A stretch of DNA of 64,000 bases, taken from contig NZ_FMWD01000005.1 of the NCBI RefSeq assembly GCF_900102855.1, positions 268,872 to 332,871 of the forward strand, given 5' to 3'. This stretch comes from Thiohalomonas denitrificans. Its GTDB lineage: Bacteria; Pseudomonadota; Gammaproteobacteria; Thiohalomonadales; Thiohalomonadaceae. This document shows positions 1 through 8,969 of the stretch, piece after piece; position 1 is the stretch's first letter; every line of letters begins with the position of its first letter. The position numbers and the translations under genes are program-made. The notes beneath the pieces are model-generated. The model was not told the DNA's origin. It did no database searches and was given only the letters and a program-made list of their open reading frames with translations.

Positions 1-249
1 CAGCAGACGCGGGCCGGCCTGGAGGCGCGGGTGCGCGGCTGGGTCGCCGAATACGGGCGTTTCTGGAAGAAGGCGGCCCGCGAGCCGGGCGCCGAGTCGA
101 TGCTGGTTCAGCAGGCGCTGGAGCGACTCGAGGCGCTACGGCTGGTGGTGCGCGAAGGTGAAGAGGTAATGCCGCTGCCGGCCATCGGCCGCTTCAAGCT
201 GGAGCGGCCCCGTGCTCATGACGGCAGTCCCCTGGAGGGTATCGGATGA
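1..249 (+). CDS. jetB: Wadjet JetB-like protein (DUF2398/TIGR02678), C-terminal fragment
   Basis: This is the 3' end of a gene that begins before the window; the frame is open from base 1 and about 82 residues are visible. What is left is a helical, winged-helix-like tail (ESMLVQQALERLEALRLV, then a short charged hairpin) with no catalytic motif. The identification rests mainly on context: its stop overlaps the start of the SMC-like ATPase gene (ATGA at 246-249), and in the Wadjet variant built from DUF2397, DUF2398, TIGR02680 and DUF2399 the DUF2398 gene sits directly before TIGR02680. It would be the kleisin/KITE-type accessory subunit. The DUF2397 (JetA) gene should lie just upstream, outside the window. 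Confidence 0.6.
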   Translation, partial: QQTRAGLEARVRGWVAEYGRFWKKAAREPGAESMLVQQALERLEALRLVVREGEEVMPLPAIGRFKLERPRAHDGSPLEGIG

Positions 250-3200
250 GCGACCTTCCGCAGCCTACCCGCCCGCGCTGGCAGCCGCTGCGCACCGGCC
301 TGGTCGACCTCTTCTACTACGACGAGGAGACCTTCGCCTTTCGCGACGGCCACCTGCTGCTGCGCGGCAACAACGGCACCGGCAAGTCCAAGGTGCTGGC
401 GCTGACGCTGCCCTTCCTGCTCGACGGGCGCCTCGCCCCGACCCGCGTGGAGCCCGACGGCGACCCCCACAAGCGCATGGAGTGGAACCTGCTGCTGGGC
501 GGCAAGTACAGCGAACGGCTCGGCTACGCCTGGATCGAATTCGGCCGGCTCGACGAGAGCGGCGAGCCCCGCTACTTCACCGCCGGCTGCGGCCTCAAGG
601 CGGTGGCGGGACGCTCCGTACAGAGCTGGTTCTTCACTACCGACCGGCGGGTCGGCGGGGATCTTGCACTGATCGACGGGCACGACCGCGCCCTCAGCCG
701 CGATCGCCTGAAAGAGGCCCTGGAGGGCAGCGGCGAACTCTTCGATACCGCGGCCCGATACCGCCGCGCCCTCGACGAGACCCTGTTCCACCTGGGCGAG
801 GAGCGCTACGAAGCGCTGATCAACCTGCTCATTCAACTCCGTCAGCCACAGCTCTCCAAGCGCCCCGACGAACAGGCCCTCTCCCATGCCTTGACCGAGG
901 CACTGCCACCCTTGAACCAGGCGGTGCTCGCCGACGTGGCCGAGGCGTTCCGCAATCTGGACGCCGAGCGCGAGGAGCTGGACTCCCTGCACGAGGCACA
1001 GGTCGCGGTGGAGGAGTTCCTGCATCACTACCGCGAATACGCCCGCATCGCCGCCCGGCGGCGCGCCCGCGAGGTGCGCGGCGCCCAGAGCCGCCACGAG
1101 AAAAGCAGTGCCGCCCTCACCGGCAAACGCGATGAACAGGGCAGTGCATGGGCCGAGGAGAAACGGCTGGAGGCGCTCGACCGTCAGCTGCGGGATGACC
1201 TGAAGAGAGCACGCGTCGAGGCCGAGACCCTGCGCGCCTCCGAGGAGATGCGCGATGCCCGCGAACTCAAGCGGGCGGAGGAAGAGGCGGAGCGCGAAAT
1301 ACGGGAGGTGGAGAGCCGGCGCGGCGAGGAGCGCCATTTGAAAGGCGAACTCCAGTCGAAGGCGGATCGCCTGCGCCGCGGTCAGGGACGTGTGGCGGAG
1401 AGCACCGCTCGGGTCGAGGCGGCACGCGCGGAGCTGGACCCGGCCGCGCAGGCAGCCGGCTTGCAGGCGCTCAACCGGCGCGTAATGGAGCCCCTGCGTC
1501 TGCCCAACGGGCCGGAGCCGGCCGACGATGCCCTGATCGACGAAGCCGACCGTCTCCTGCGGGAAGAGACGGCCAAACGCCGGGATGCCATCGAGCACCT
1601 GCGGCAGCTCAACCGGCAACACCGGGAGGCGGAAGCGGCGCACGACACCGCCCGCGACGTGCGGCAGCGCGAGGCCGACGAAGGGCACCGGCTTGACGAA
1701 GAGCGCGCCGAGGCGGAGCTGGCCGTCGAGGCGTCGGGCGCGGCCCTGACCGCCGCATTCCGCGGCTACGCCGAGGGCCTGCAGGTGTTGCATCTACCGG
1801 ACCCGGAGGCGGTCGCCGCCGAACTGGCCGACTGGTCCGAGAGCCTCGACGGGGTCAACCCCGCCGCCGAGACGGTGGACGAGGCCTATCGCGTGCAGCT
1901 GCGTGCCCTCGCCGACGAGCGGGCGGGAGTGCGCAGCCGCCGGGAGGTGCTGGATGAAGAGCGCCAAACGTGGCGGGCGGAGCGCAGCCGACTGGAACGG
2001 GGTGAGCACGCCCGCCCACCACGACCCCATGTGCGGGATCCGGCCGTACGTGCCGAACGCCCCGGCGCTCCCCTTTGGGAACTGATCGACTTCCGCACGG
2101 AGCTACCGGCCAAACGCGCCGCCGCCGTCGAGGCGGCCCTCGAGGCCTCGGGCCTGCTGGACGCCTGGGTACTCCCCGACGGCGGGCTGCTGGCGCCGGA
2201 GACCTGGGACACGGTGCTGGTGCCGGACGCCCCGACCGAAACCCACCTGGGCACTCTACTGCGACCGGCCGTGGACCGCGATGACCCGCGCGCCGCAGAT
2301 GTCGAGGATGCCGTGCTGGAGCGGCTGCTGGCCGCCATCAGCTGGGGTGAATCCGACCATCCGGCCTGGGTGACGGAGGACGGCCGCTGGCGTCTCGGCC
2401 CCGCCCGCGGCGCCTGGGGCAAGCCGCGCGCCGAATACATCGGCCGCGGCGCACGCGAGGCAGCCCGCCGGCGCCGGATCGCCGAATTGGACGAGCTGAT
2501 CGCCCGCCAGGAGGCATTGATTGCCGAACTGGACGCCGAGCTCAAACGCCTGAGCGGGCAGTCGCACACGGCGGATCGGGAACGTGCCGCCCTGCCGGGT
2601 GACACCGAGCTTCGCGCCGCCCACGAGCGGGTGACCGAGCTGATAGCCCGCCGCCGGCGACAGCAGGAGCGCATCGATCGGGCCGAACAGGCGCTCGCCG
2701 CCGCCCGCGAACGGCTCCACGAGGCGACCCGAAGCCGCGACGAGGCCGCCGGCGACCTCGGACTGCCGACCGACGATACCGCCTTGGCCGAACGGTTCGA
2801 AGGGGTACGCGACTATACGGCGGCGGCGCGGGCGTTCTGGCCGACCCTGCGCGAACACTGGCAGAACCGTGCCGTGCTTGCCGAGATCGCGCGGGACGTG
2901 GCGCAGACCCGCGAACGCCTGGAGGCGCGGCGGCTGCGCCGCGAGGAGGCGGAGCGCTCCGCCGAGGCCGCCGAGGTGCGCCGCGATACCCTGCGCACCA
3001 CGGTCGGCGAGGCGGCCGAGACGGTGCTCGCCCGGCTGGCCGATGCCGAGGCGCGGATCGCACAGGGCGATCAGGCGATCGAGGATAACGGGGTCGACCA
3101 GCGGACCCTCACGGGGCGCATCGAGCGGTTGCGCGCCGACATCGGCCACCTCGAAGGCGAACTGCGCCAGCGCAACGAGGCACGCGAGCGCGCGGTGCGG

Positions 3201-4355
3201 GCGCTGGAGCAGTTCGCCGACGAAGGGCTGCTCGGGACCGCCCTGCCGGCGCTGGAATTGCCCGAGCGCCGTCCCTGGGCCGCCGATCCGGCGGTGCGCC
3301 TGGCCCGGCGCATGGAGGAGGCGCTGGTCGCGGTCGACGATGCCGATTCCGCCTGGGAACGCCGCCAACGCGGGCTCATGGAGCACGTCACCGCCCTCCA
3401 GCAGGCGCTCTCGCGCCACGGACACCAGGCCAGTGCCGAACCGGTTGGCGAGCTGTTGGTGGTGCAGGTCGTCTTCCAGTCCAAAGCCCAAGGGCCCGAC
3501 GAACTGGCGGGCAATCTCGAGCGCGAGGTAACCGAGCGCGGGCGTCTCCTCAATGCCCGTGAGCAGGAGCTGTTGGAGAACTACCTGATCGACGAGGTCG
3601 CCAGCCAGCTACAGGTCATGGTCTCCGGTGCCGAGCGGATGGTCGCCGCCATGAACGAAGAGCTGGAGAAGCGCCCCACCAGTACCGGCATGCGGCTGCG
3701 TCTGCAGTGGACTCCGGTCCAGGAGGGCTTTGATGCGGACGGCGTCAACCTGCCCGGCGGCTTCGCCGAGGTGCGCCGACGCCTGCGCCAGCTGGCCGAG
3801 GCGTGGACTCCGGAAGACCGGGAGGCGGTGGGCGGCTTTCTCAAGCAGCGCATCGACGAGGCGCGCGCCGATACCCGCGGCGGCTCCCTGGCCGAGGTCC
3901 TGGAGCGGGCACTCGACTACCGTCGCTGGCACCGCTTCGTGGTCGAGCGCTGGCAGGACGGCCGCTGGCGCAAGGCCTACGGCCCCGCTTCCGGCGGCGA
4001 GCGGGCGCTGGTGGTCACCATCCCCCTCTTCGCCGCCGCGAGTAGCCACTACTCCAGCGCCGCCGAGCAGGCCCCGCGTCTGGTGATGCTCGACGAGGCC
4101 TTCGCCGGCATCGACGATGACGCCCGCGCCAAGTGCATGGGGCTGCTCGCCCAGTTCGACCTCGATTTCATGATGACCAGCGAGCGGGAGTGGGGCTGCT
4201 ACCCCGACCTGCCGGGCCTCGCCATCGCCCAACTCGTGCGCCGCGAAGAGTTCGACACCGTCTTCGTCTCCCGCTGGAACTGGGATGGCCGCCGCCGCCA
4301 CAAAGAGCCCGACCCGATCAGCTCCGAGCTGGAGGCCAATCCCGAGCTGTTCTGA
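246..4355 (+). CDS. jetC: Wadjet JetC, SMC-like ATPase (TIGR02680 family)
   Basis: 1369-residue condensin-like ATPase. The Walker A motif GNNGTGKS is at residues 41-48. A very long Glu/Arg/Ala-rich coiled coil fills roughly residues 230-1200, interrupted near 600-730 by a globular, hinge-like segment. The ABC signature (ASGGERA) lies near 1247 and Walker B (LVMLDEAFAGID) near 1280. This split-ATPase architecture and length fit the TIGR02680 family, the SMC subunit of one Wadjet subtype. Wadjet complexes extrude DNA loops and cleave small circular DNA such as plasmids (established for the family). The start overlaps the upstream stop (ATGA), so translational coupling is likely. No truncation or frameshift is seen. 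Confidence 0.9.
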   Translation: MSDLPQPTRPRWQPLRTGLVDLFYYDEETFAFRDGHLLLRGNNGTGKSKVLALTLPFLLDGRLAPTRVEPDGDPHKRMEWNLLLGGKYSERLGYAWIEFGRLDESGEPRYFTAGCGLKAVAGRSVQSWFFTTDRRVGGDLALIDGHDRALSRDRLKEALEGSGELFDTAARYRRALDETLFHLGEERYEALINLLIQLRQPQLSKRPDEQALSHALTEALPPLNQAVLADVAEAFRNLDAEREELDSLHEAQVAVEEFLHHYREYARIAARRRAREVRGAQSRHEKSSAALTGKRDEQGSAWAEEKRLEALDRQLRDDLKRARVEAETLRASEEMRDARELKRAEEEAEREIREVESRRGEERHLKGELQSKADRLRRGQGRVAESTARVEAARAELDPAAQAAGLQALNRRVMEPLRLPNGPEPADDALIDEADRLLREETAKRRDAIEHLRQLNRQHREAEAAHDTARDVRQREADEGHRLDEERAEAELAVEASGAALTAAFRGYAEGLQVLHLPDPEAVAAELADWSESLDGVNPAAETVDEAYRVQLRALADERAGVRSRREVLDEERQTWRAERSRLERGEHARPPRPHVRDPAVRAERPGAPLWELIDFRTELPAKRAAAVEAALEASGLLDAWVLPDGGLLAPETWDTVLVPDAPTETHLGTLLRPAVDRDDPRAADVEDAVLERLLAAISWGESDHPAWVTEDGRWRLGPARGAWGKPRAEYIGRGAREAARRRRIAELDELIARQEALIAELDAELKRLSGQSHTADRERAALPGDTELRAAHERVTELIARRRRQQERIDRAEQALAAARERLHEATRSRDEAAGDLGLPTDDTALAERFEGVRDYTAAARAFWPTLREHWQNRAVLAEIARDVAQTRERLEARRLRREEAERSAEAAEVRRDTLRTTVGEAAETVLARLADAEARIAQGDQAIEDNGVDQRTLTGRIERLRADIGHLEGELRQRNEARERAVRALEQFADEGLLGTALPALELPERRPWAADPAVRLARRMEEALVAVDDADSAWERRQRGLMEHVTALQQALSRHGHQASAEPVGELLVVQVVFQSKAQGPDELAGNLEREVTERGRLLNAREQELLENYLIDEVASQLQVMVSGAERMVAAMNEELEKRPTSTGMRLRLQWTPVQEGFDADGVNLPGGFAEVRRRLRQLAEAWTPEDREAVGGFLKQRIDEARADTRGGSLAEVLERALDYRRWHRFVVERWQDGRWRKAYGPASGGERALVVTIPLFAAASSHYSSAAEQAPRLVMLDEAFAGIDDDARAKCMGLLAQFDLDFMMTSEREWGCYPDLPGLAIAQLVRREEFDTVFVSRWNWDGRRRHKEPDPISSELEANPELF

Positions 4356-4418
4356 TTGCCTATCGAACCATGGCCGGCGCGCTGCGACTCCCGGCCACTT
4401 CCGACGTAGAATGCCGCC

Positions 4419-5663
4419 ATGTCAGATGATACCGAACGCCTGCAGCGCCTCCTGGGCCGCGCCGACCTGCGCTGGCTGCTCGCTGCGGTGCGCCGGCGTC
4501 TCGAACGCGGCGGCGGCGACCGATTGTCGGTGTCCGGGCTGGAGCCCCCGCAACGCGCCGCCGCCGAGGCCCTGTTCGGACGGCGGGCGGGCACCGGGCG
4601 CAGCTTCAGCTTTCGGCTGCCGGAGCTGGAGGCGATACTCCAGAGGGCTGGAGCGGCCAGGGACCTGGTTGGCGCCATCGAACGGCTCACCGGACCGCTG
4701 GTCGACCATAGGGCCGAACAAGCCAGAGCGCGGGGAGCGTGGGACGCGGTATTCGCTGCTGCCGAGTCGTGGACCAAAGAGCGCGGCCTTGAGCGTTGGC
4801 TGGACGACCTGCGCCGCAACGGCCTGCTGAAGCGGCTCGCCGAGGGCGAACCGTCCACCGCCGAGCGGCTGCTCAATGAGTCGCGCCGGGTGATCGAACG
4901 CCTACCTTCCCATGGCGAGAGCCTCAGTACTCTGGCCGCCCGCGCCACCGGTGACGCCCACGGTCTGGACCCCGGCCGCCCGCTGGCCGCCCTCGTGCGG
5001 CGCGCCCTTCGGTACATAGCCGATCTGACCGCGGAGCCCGATGACCCACGCGCACTCTGGGCCACGGTCGGCGTCTCGGTGGGTGGCGCCCTTACCAGCA
5101 CCGTCCTAGTACTCAATCTGCCGGCCTGCGGCGACACCCCAACCGACCGAAGCCTCGTACTACAGCGCGAAGCGGGCGAACCGACCTGGCTCACCCTCCG
5201 TCAGTTGCTACGGCAGCCGCCCGGCTGGCGCGCCTCGGGAAGCCCCATCCATATCTGCGAAAACCCCGCCGTTGTAGCCGAGGCCGCCGACGCCTTCGGT
5301 GCCGACAGCCCACCCCTCGTCTGTACCTACGGCCGTCCTACCGCCGCGGTCACCACCCTTCTGGACTCCCTTACCGCCGCTGGCGCCGAACTCCACTACC
5401 ACGGCGACTTCGACTGGACCGGCATTGCTATCGCCAACGCTGTCATCAGCCGCTACGATGCCCTCCCCTGGCGCTTCGCCGCCGCCGACTACCGGCGTGC
5501 GGCCGAGACCGGCGAAATGCCACTCACCGGTAACCCTGTCATCGCCCACTGGGACCCGAGCCTCACCGATACCATGCGCAATACCGGCATCGCCGTGCAC
5601 GAGGAATCAGTAATGTCCCTGCTGCTGGCGGACCTGGTCCGAATGCCTCAAAACGGTTCGTAA
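4419..5663 (+). CDS. jetD: Wadjet JetD, Toprim-type nuclease subunit (DUF2399/TIGR02679)
   Basis: 414 residues. The N-terminal half is helical and Arg-rich. The C-terminal half carries the Toprim-like features of DUF2399: a conserved acidic residue in HICENPAVV, then a strand ending in LHYHGDFDWTG that supplies the Asp pair. JetD is the topoisomerase-VI-like nuclease that cuts DNA in Wadjet. The gene starts 63 bp after jetC, the usual order for this subtype. The length is normal and the frame intact, so the visible part of the system looks functional. The MntA/HepT remnants follow on the same strand after about 230 bp. Confidence 0.88.
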   Translation: MSDDTERLQRLLGRADLRWLLAAVRRRLERGGGDRLSVSGLEPPQRAAAEALFGRRAGTGRSFSFRLPELEAILQRAGAARDLVGAIERLTGPLVDHRAEQARARGAWDAVFAAAESWTKERGLERWLDDLRRNGLLKRLAEGEPSTAERLLNESRRVIERLPSHGESLSTLAARATGDAHGLDPGRPLAALVRRALRYIADLTAEPDDPRALWATVGVSVGGALTSTVLVLNLPACGDTPTDRSLVLQREAGEPTWLTLRQLLRQPPGWRASGSPIHICENPAVVAEAADAFGADSPPLVCTYGRPTAAVTTLLDSLTAAGAELHYHGDFDWTGIAIANAVISRYDALPWRFAAADYRRAAETGEMPLTGNPVIAHWDPSLTDTMRNTGIAVHEESVMSLLLADLVRMPQNGS

Positions 5664-5891
5664 CGAGCGTTTCTACCGCGAACAGCCTTGCAAAGGCGCG
5701 ACAATGGACTACCGCGTGGCAGCCGTGGCTAACCTGCCGTGCTATTCACTCCGATCCCTTTTCACTTTCGCGGCAGGATGCCGCTCCCACAGCGGTAGTG
5801 CCTATATCTTGCGATATCATTAAACATAAGCTAACCGCTTTCACCAGACGCCGGTTGCGACACCGCTATAGCGTGGCCCATAATCGTTTGC

Positions 5892-6305
5892 ATGCCCCAT
5901 TCCACCACCATCGAACAAATGCGTGCCGCCCTTGAATCTTAAGCATCCGGCCTCGTTTGCGCCTATCTGTTTGGGAGTGAGGCACGCGGGGAGGCCATAG
6001 AGAGCAGTGACCTGGACCTAGGGATTCTGTACCGCCACGAGCCGCCTCCTTCGCTGGACGGCCTCGGCCTCGACATCGCCGCTACTTTGGAAGCGGCGCT
6101 CCACCGCCCCGTAGATCTGGTGGTGCTTAATCACGTATCGCCCGACCTGATCCATCACGTTCTGCGGGACGGCGTACTGCTGCTGGAGACCGATCGTTCG
6201 GCCCGCATCCGCTTCGAAGTCAAATCCCGATCGGAGTACTTCGACGTTCTGCCCTATCTGCGCCAATATCGCCACCGCCGTGACCCGAGCCATGACCGAT
6301 CCTGA
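5892..6305 (+). pseudogene. mntA: MntA-like nucleotidyltransferase antitoxin, disrupted by an in-frame stop
   Basis: From the ATG at 5892 the frame reads 16 codons, meets TAA at 5940-5942, and continues open in the same frame to 6305. The downstream part has the minimal nucleotidyltransferase motif GSEARGEAIESSDLD, i.e. GSX10DXD, which in MntA AMPylates the HepT toxin. No ATG or GTG occurs between the stop and the catalytic motif, so efficient re-initiation before it is unlikely. Its 3' end overlaps the HepT-like start at 6292, the normal operon arrangement. A single sequencing error is possible, but the partner gene has two further lesions, which favours real decay. Confidence 0.8.
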
Positions 6306-6703
6306 CCTGCTGGAAAAGAAACTCGCCTTTGTCGAAACCTGCATCAGCGAATTACGGCGACTTGCCCGGCCGGAGTTGATCGAGTCCGATGTGCGCGAGG
6401 AGATTTCGTCGCGCATACACTCCAATTAGCTATTCAGGCAGCGCTGGATACCGCCTCTCATATCGTCTCGGACCTGCGCCTGGGTGAACCGGAAACCAAC
6501 CGGCAACTCTTCGGGCTGCTGCGCGATGCGGTCGACCTACCGGATGCCTTAGCCGACAATCTTCAGAAATGGCCGGGTTCCGCAATTTGCTGGTCCATGG
6601 ATACGAAACCATCGACCGCCGTATCCTACGCCACGTGGTGGAACACAACCTCGACGATCTGCTCGCCTTCGTCCACTCAGTACGCTCCCGTTTCCTGAAC
6701 TGA
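6292..6703 (+). pseudogene. hepT: HepT-like HEPN RNase toxin, two frameshifts
   Basis: The reading begins at ATG 6292 (MTDPDLLEKKLAFVETCI), shifts by one missing base around 6400 to continue as DFVAHTLQLAIQAALD, then shifts again near 6567 to continue as MAGFRNLLVHGYETIDRR, ending at TGA 6701-6703. Reassembled, it is a full-length HEPN toxin with the catalytic RX4HXY motif (RNLLVHGY) intact. Without the shifts the frame stops at 6427. In the family HepT is an RNase neutralised by MntA-dependent AMPylation. Both partners are broken here, so the module is probably dead. Confidence 0.82.
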
Positions 6704-6786
6704 CCGCGGGCACTTGCCTCGGCCCGTTGTTGTCCCCGGCCTGATTATTCGAACCGAACCCCGAGACGGCCTTCTCGACCAGAAAT

Positions 6787-6873
6787 GTAGGATGGGGTGA
6801 ACTTGCGAACCCCATCGAGAAACGACCCTGTCCCGGTCATTGATGGGGTTCGCAGGCTCACCCCCATCCTACG
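6787..6873. repeat. Intergenic palindromic repeat (GTAGGATGGGGTGA family)
   Basis: The outer arms GTAGGATGGGGTGA and its complement (CACCCCCATCCTAC) enclose a second inverted pair around GCGAACCCCATC. A related copy lies at 51784-51853. No coding content; it looks like a small dispersed hairpin element. Confidence 0.75.
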
Positions 6874-6910
6874 GTTTTCCGGCAAAAGGGCCCTGGTCAC
6901 CCCGGAAACG

Positions 6911-6942
6911 AAAAAAGCCCCGGCTCCATACAGAGCCGGGGC
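6911..6942 (-). terminator. Rho-independent terminator after tRNA-Glu
   Basis: On the minus strand GCCCCGGCTC and GAGCCGGGGC pair around a short loop, followed by TTTTTT. It sits about 10 nt past the tRNA-Glu CCA end, so it should end the tRNA-Ala/tRNA-Glu transcript. Confidence 0.9.
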
Positions 6943-6951
6943 TTCCTGAAT

Positions 6952-7027
6952 TGGCGTCCCCAAGGGGAGTCGAACCCCTGTCGCCGCCGTGAAAGGGCGG
7001 TGTCCTAGGCCTCTAGACGATGGGGAC
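6952..7027 (-). tRNA. tRNA-Glu (TTC)
   Basis: 76-nt cloverleaf including an encoded CCA. The acceptor GTCCCCA pairs with TGGGGAC, the anticodon loop CTTTCAC gives anticodon TTC, and the T loop is GTTCGACTC. It is the second gene of a two-tRNA unit behind tRNA-Ala, close to glutamyl- and glutaminyl-tRNA synthetase genes. Confidence 0.95.
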
Positions 7028-7042
7028 GGGTTAACCGTCTTA

Positions 7043-7078
7043 CAAAAACGAACCGGGCTGCCGCACAACAGCCCGGTT
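7043..7078 (-). terminator. Hairpin with T-run between tRNA-Ala and tRNA-Glu
   Basis: A 10-bp perfect stem (AACCGGGCTG / CAGCCCGGTT; 7069-7078 and 7051-7060) is followed on the minus strand by CGTTTTT. It could be an intrinsic terminator for tRNA-Ala or a processing hairpin allowing partial read-through to tRNA-Glu. Confidence 0.65.
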
Positions 7079-7084
7079 ACTGAT

Positions 7085-7160
7085 TGGTGGAGCTAGGCGG
7101 GATCGAACCGCCGACCTCCTGCATGCCATGCAGGCGCTCTCCCAGCTGAGCTATAGCCCC
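7085..7160 (-). tRNA. tRNA-Ala (GGC)
   Basis: 76-nt cloverleaf with encoded CCA. The acceptor GGGGCTA pairs with TAGCTCC, which includes a G-T pair. The anticodon stem CCTGC/GCAGG encloses loop ATGGCAT, giving anticodon GGC, and the T loop is GTTCGATCC. Confidence 0.95.
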
Positions 7161-7245
7161 GAAAAGCAAGGCGACGATTGTAGTGAAATACGGCTCACTG
7201 TCAAGTACCACAACCGCATGAGGTTAGTTGTGTCTCTTTCCGCGA

Positions 7246-8943
7246 CTAACCACCCTGCTGTTCGATCTTGGCCCAGGAGTCCCGCAGGGTTACGGTACGA
7301 TTCCAGATCGGCCTGGCTGCGGCATTCACCGTGGCATCGCGGCTGAAGTAACCCTCCCGTTCGAACTGGTAGAGGGCCCCCACCTCCTCGTCAGCCAGAG
7401 TGGGTTCCAGTACGCAGCCGGTCAGCGTTCGCAACGAGTCGGGGTTGAGAAACTCCTTGTAGTCCCTGCCCTCCTTCGCCGCAGCGCTGTCGGGACTCGG
7501 AACACCGAAGAGGCGGTCATACAGCCGCACCTCTGCCTCTATTCCGTGGCGGGCGGAGACCCAGTGGATCACCCCCTTGACCTTGCGCCCTTCCGGGTTG
7601 GCATTGAGAGTGGCCGCGTCATAGCTGCAGCGCAGCTCGACGATCTCCCCTTGCGGGTCCTTGATCACCTCATCACAGCGAATGACATAGGCATTGCGCA
7701 GCCGCACCTCACCGCCGGTCACCAGCCGCTTGAACTTTTTCGGTGCCTCTTCGCGGAAGTCCTCCGCATCGATATAGATCTCGCGGCAGAACGGAATGCG
7801 ACGGGTTCCCTGCGAAGGGTCCTGGGGGTGGTTGGCAGCCTCGACTTCTTCGACTTGATCCTCGGGATAATTCTCGATGACCACCTTGAGTGGATGCAGC
7901 ACCGCCATCCGGCGCAGGGCGTTGACATTGAGGTCATCGCGCACGCAGTTCTCGAGCAGCGTCATCTCCACCGTGTTCTCGGACTTGCTGACACCGATGC
8001 GATCGATAAAGTCGCGAATGGAGGCCGGCGTGTAGCCGCGTCGGCGCATGCCGGCAATGGTCGGCATGCGCGGATCGTCCCAGCCCTCGACGTGACCCTC
8101 GTCCACCAGTTGCGTCAACTTGCGCTTGCTCATCACCGTGTACTGCAGATTGAGACGTGAGAACTCGATCTGCTGCGGGTGACAGGGCGCGTTGATATTG
8201 TCCAGCACCCAGTTATAGAGCGGACGATGGTCTTCGAACTCCAGGGTGCAGAGGGAATGGGTGACCCCCTCCAGTGCGTCGGAGATCGGGTGAGTGAAAT
8301 CGTACATCGGATAGATGCACCACTCTGCCCCCGTCTGGTGGTGGACCACCCCGTGGCGGATGCGGTAAAGCGTCGGGTCGCGCATGTTCATGTTCGGCGA
8401 GGCCATGTCGATTTTGGCCCGCAGGACCTTCGCACCGTCCGGGAACTCACCGGCGCGCATGCGCCGGAACAGATCAAGATTCTCCTCCACCGAGCGCTGG
8501 CGGAACGGGCTCTCTTTGCCCGGCTCGGTCAGCGTGCCGCGATAGGTGCGAGTCTCCTCCGCCGACAGATCGCAAACGTAGGCAAGCCCTTTCTCGATCA
8601 GCTCGACCGCGAATCCGTAAAGCTGCTCGAAATAGTCGGAAGCGTAGAAGACCCGGTCGCCCCAGCTGAAACCGAGCCAGCGCACGTCCTCCTGGATAGA
8701 GCGAACGAACTCCACGTTCTCCTTGTGCGGATTGGTATCATCGAAGCGCAGATTACAGATCCCGTCGTAATCCCGGGCAATACCGAAATTGAGGCAGATC
8801 GACTTGGCGTGACCAATGTGCAGATAGCCGTTCGGCTCCGGCGGAAAACGGGTTACCACCCGGCCGTCATTCTTGCCCGCAGCGATATCCTGCTCGATAG
8901 CCTGGCGGATAAAATTGGTCGGGGCGGTGGTCTCGTTACCCAT
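7246..8943 (-). CDS. glnS: Glutaminyl-tRNA synthetase
   Basis: 565-residue class Ic synthetase that charges tRNA-Gln with glutamine in the cytoplasm. The ATP-binding HIGH motif ([13 protein letters not shown]) is at residues 35-47, and the KMSKS equivalent appears as VMSKRKL. A C-terminal anticodon-binding beta-barrel region follows. The start is taken at ATG 8943 ([14 protein letters not shown]), which gives nearly the E. coli length (554); the frame stays open further upstream but that extension is low-complexity and overlaps gltX. It lies 26 bp behind gltX on the same strand, so the two synthetases are probably co-transcribed. Its presence implies direct Gln-tRNA charging. Confidence 0.96.
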   Translation of the reverse strand: MGNETTAPTNFIRQAIEQDIAAGKNDGRVVTRFPPEPNGYLHIGHAKSICLNFGIARDYDGICNLRFDDTNPHKENVEFVRSIQEDVRWLGFSWGDRVFYASDYFEQLYGFAVELIEKGLAYVCDLSAEETRTYRGTLTEPGKESPFRQRSVEENLDLFRRMRAGEFPDGAKVLRAKIDMASPNMNMRDPTLYRIRHGVVHHQTGAEWCIYPMYDFTHPISDALEGVTHSLCTLEFEDHRPLYNWVLDNINAPCHPQQIEFSRLNLQYTVMSKRKLTQLVDEGHVEGWDDPRMPTIAGMRRRGYTPASIRDFIDRIGVSKSENTVEMTLLENCVRDDLNVNALRRMAVLHPLKVVIENYPEDQVEEVEAANHPQDPSQGTRRIPFCREIYIDAEDFREEAPKKFKRLVTGGEVRLRNAYVIRCDEVIKDPQGEIVELRCSYDAATLNANPEGRKVKGVIHWVSARHGIEAEVRLYDRLFGVPSPDSAAAKEGRDYKEFLNPDSLRTLTGCVLEPTLADEEVGALYQFEREGYFSRDATVNAAARPIWNRTVTLRDSWAKIEQQGG

Positions 8944-8969
8944 ACTCGTGGATTCCCTCAGTGCAGCCT

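Noticed and set aside
216..1793. A 525-residue open frame antisense to jetC
   Set aside because: GC-rich shadow frame; the plus-strand gene has clear motifs and the antisense protein shows no domain.
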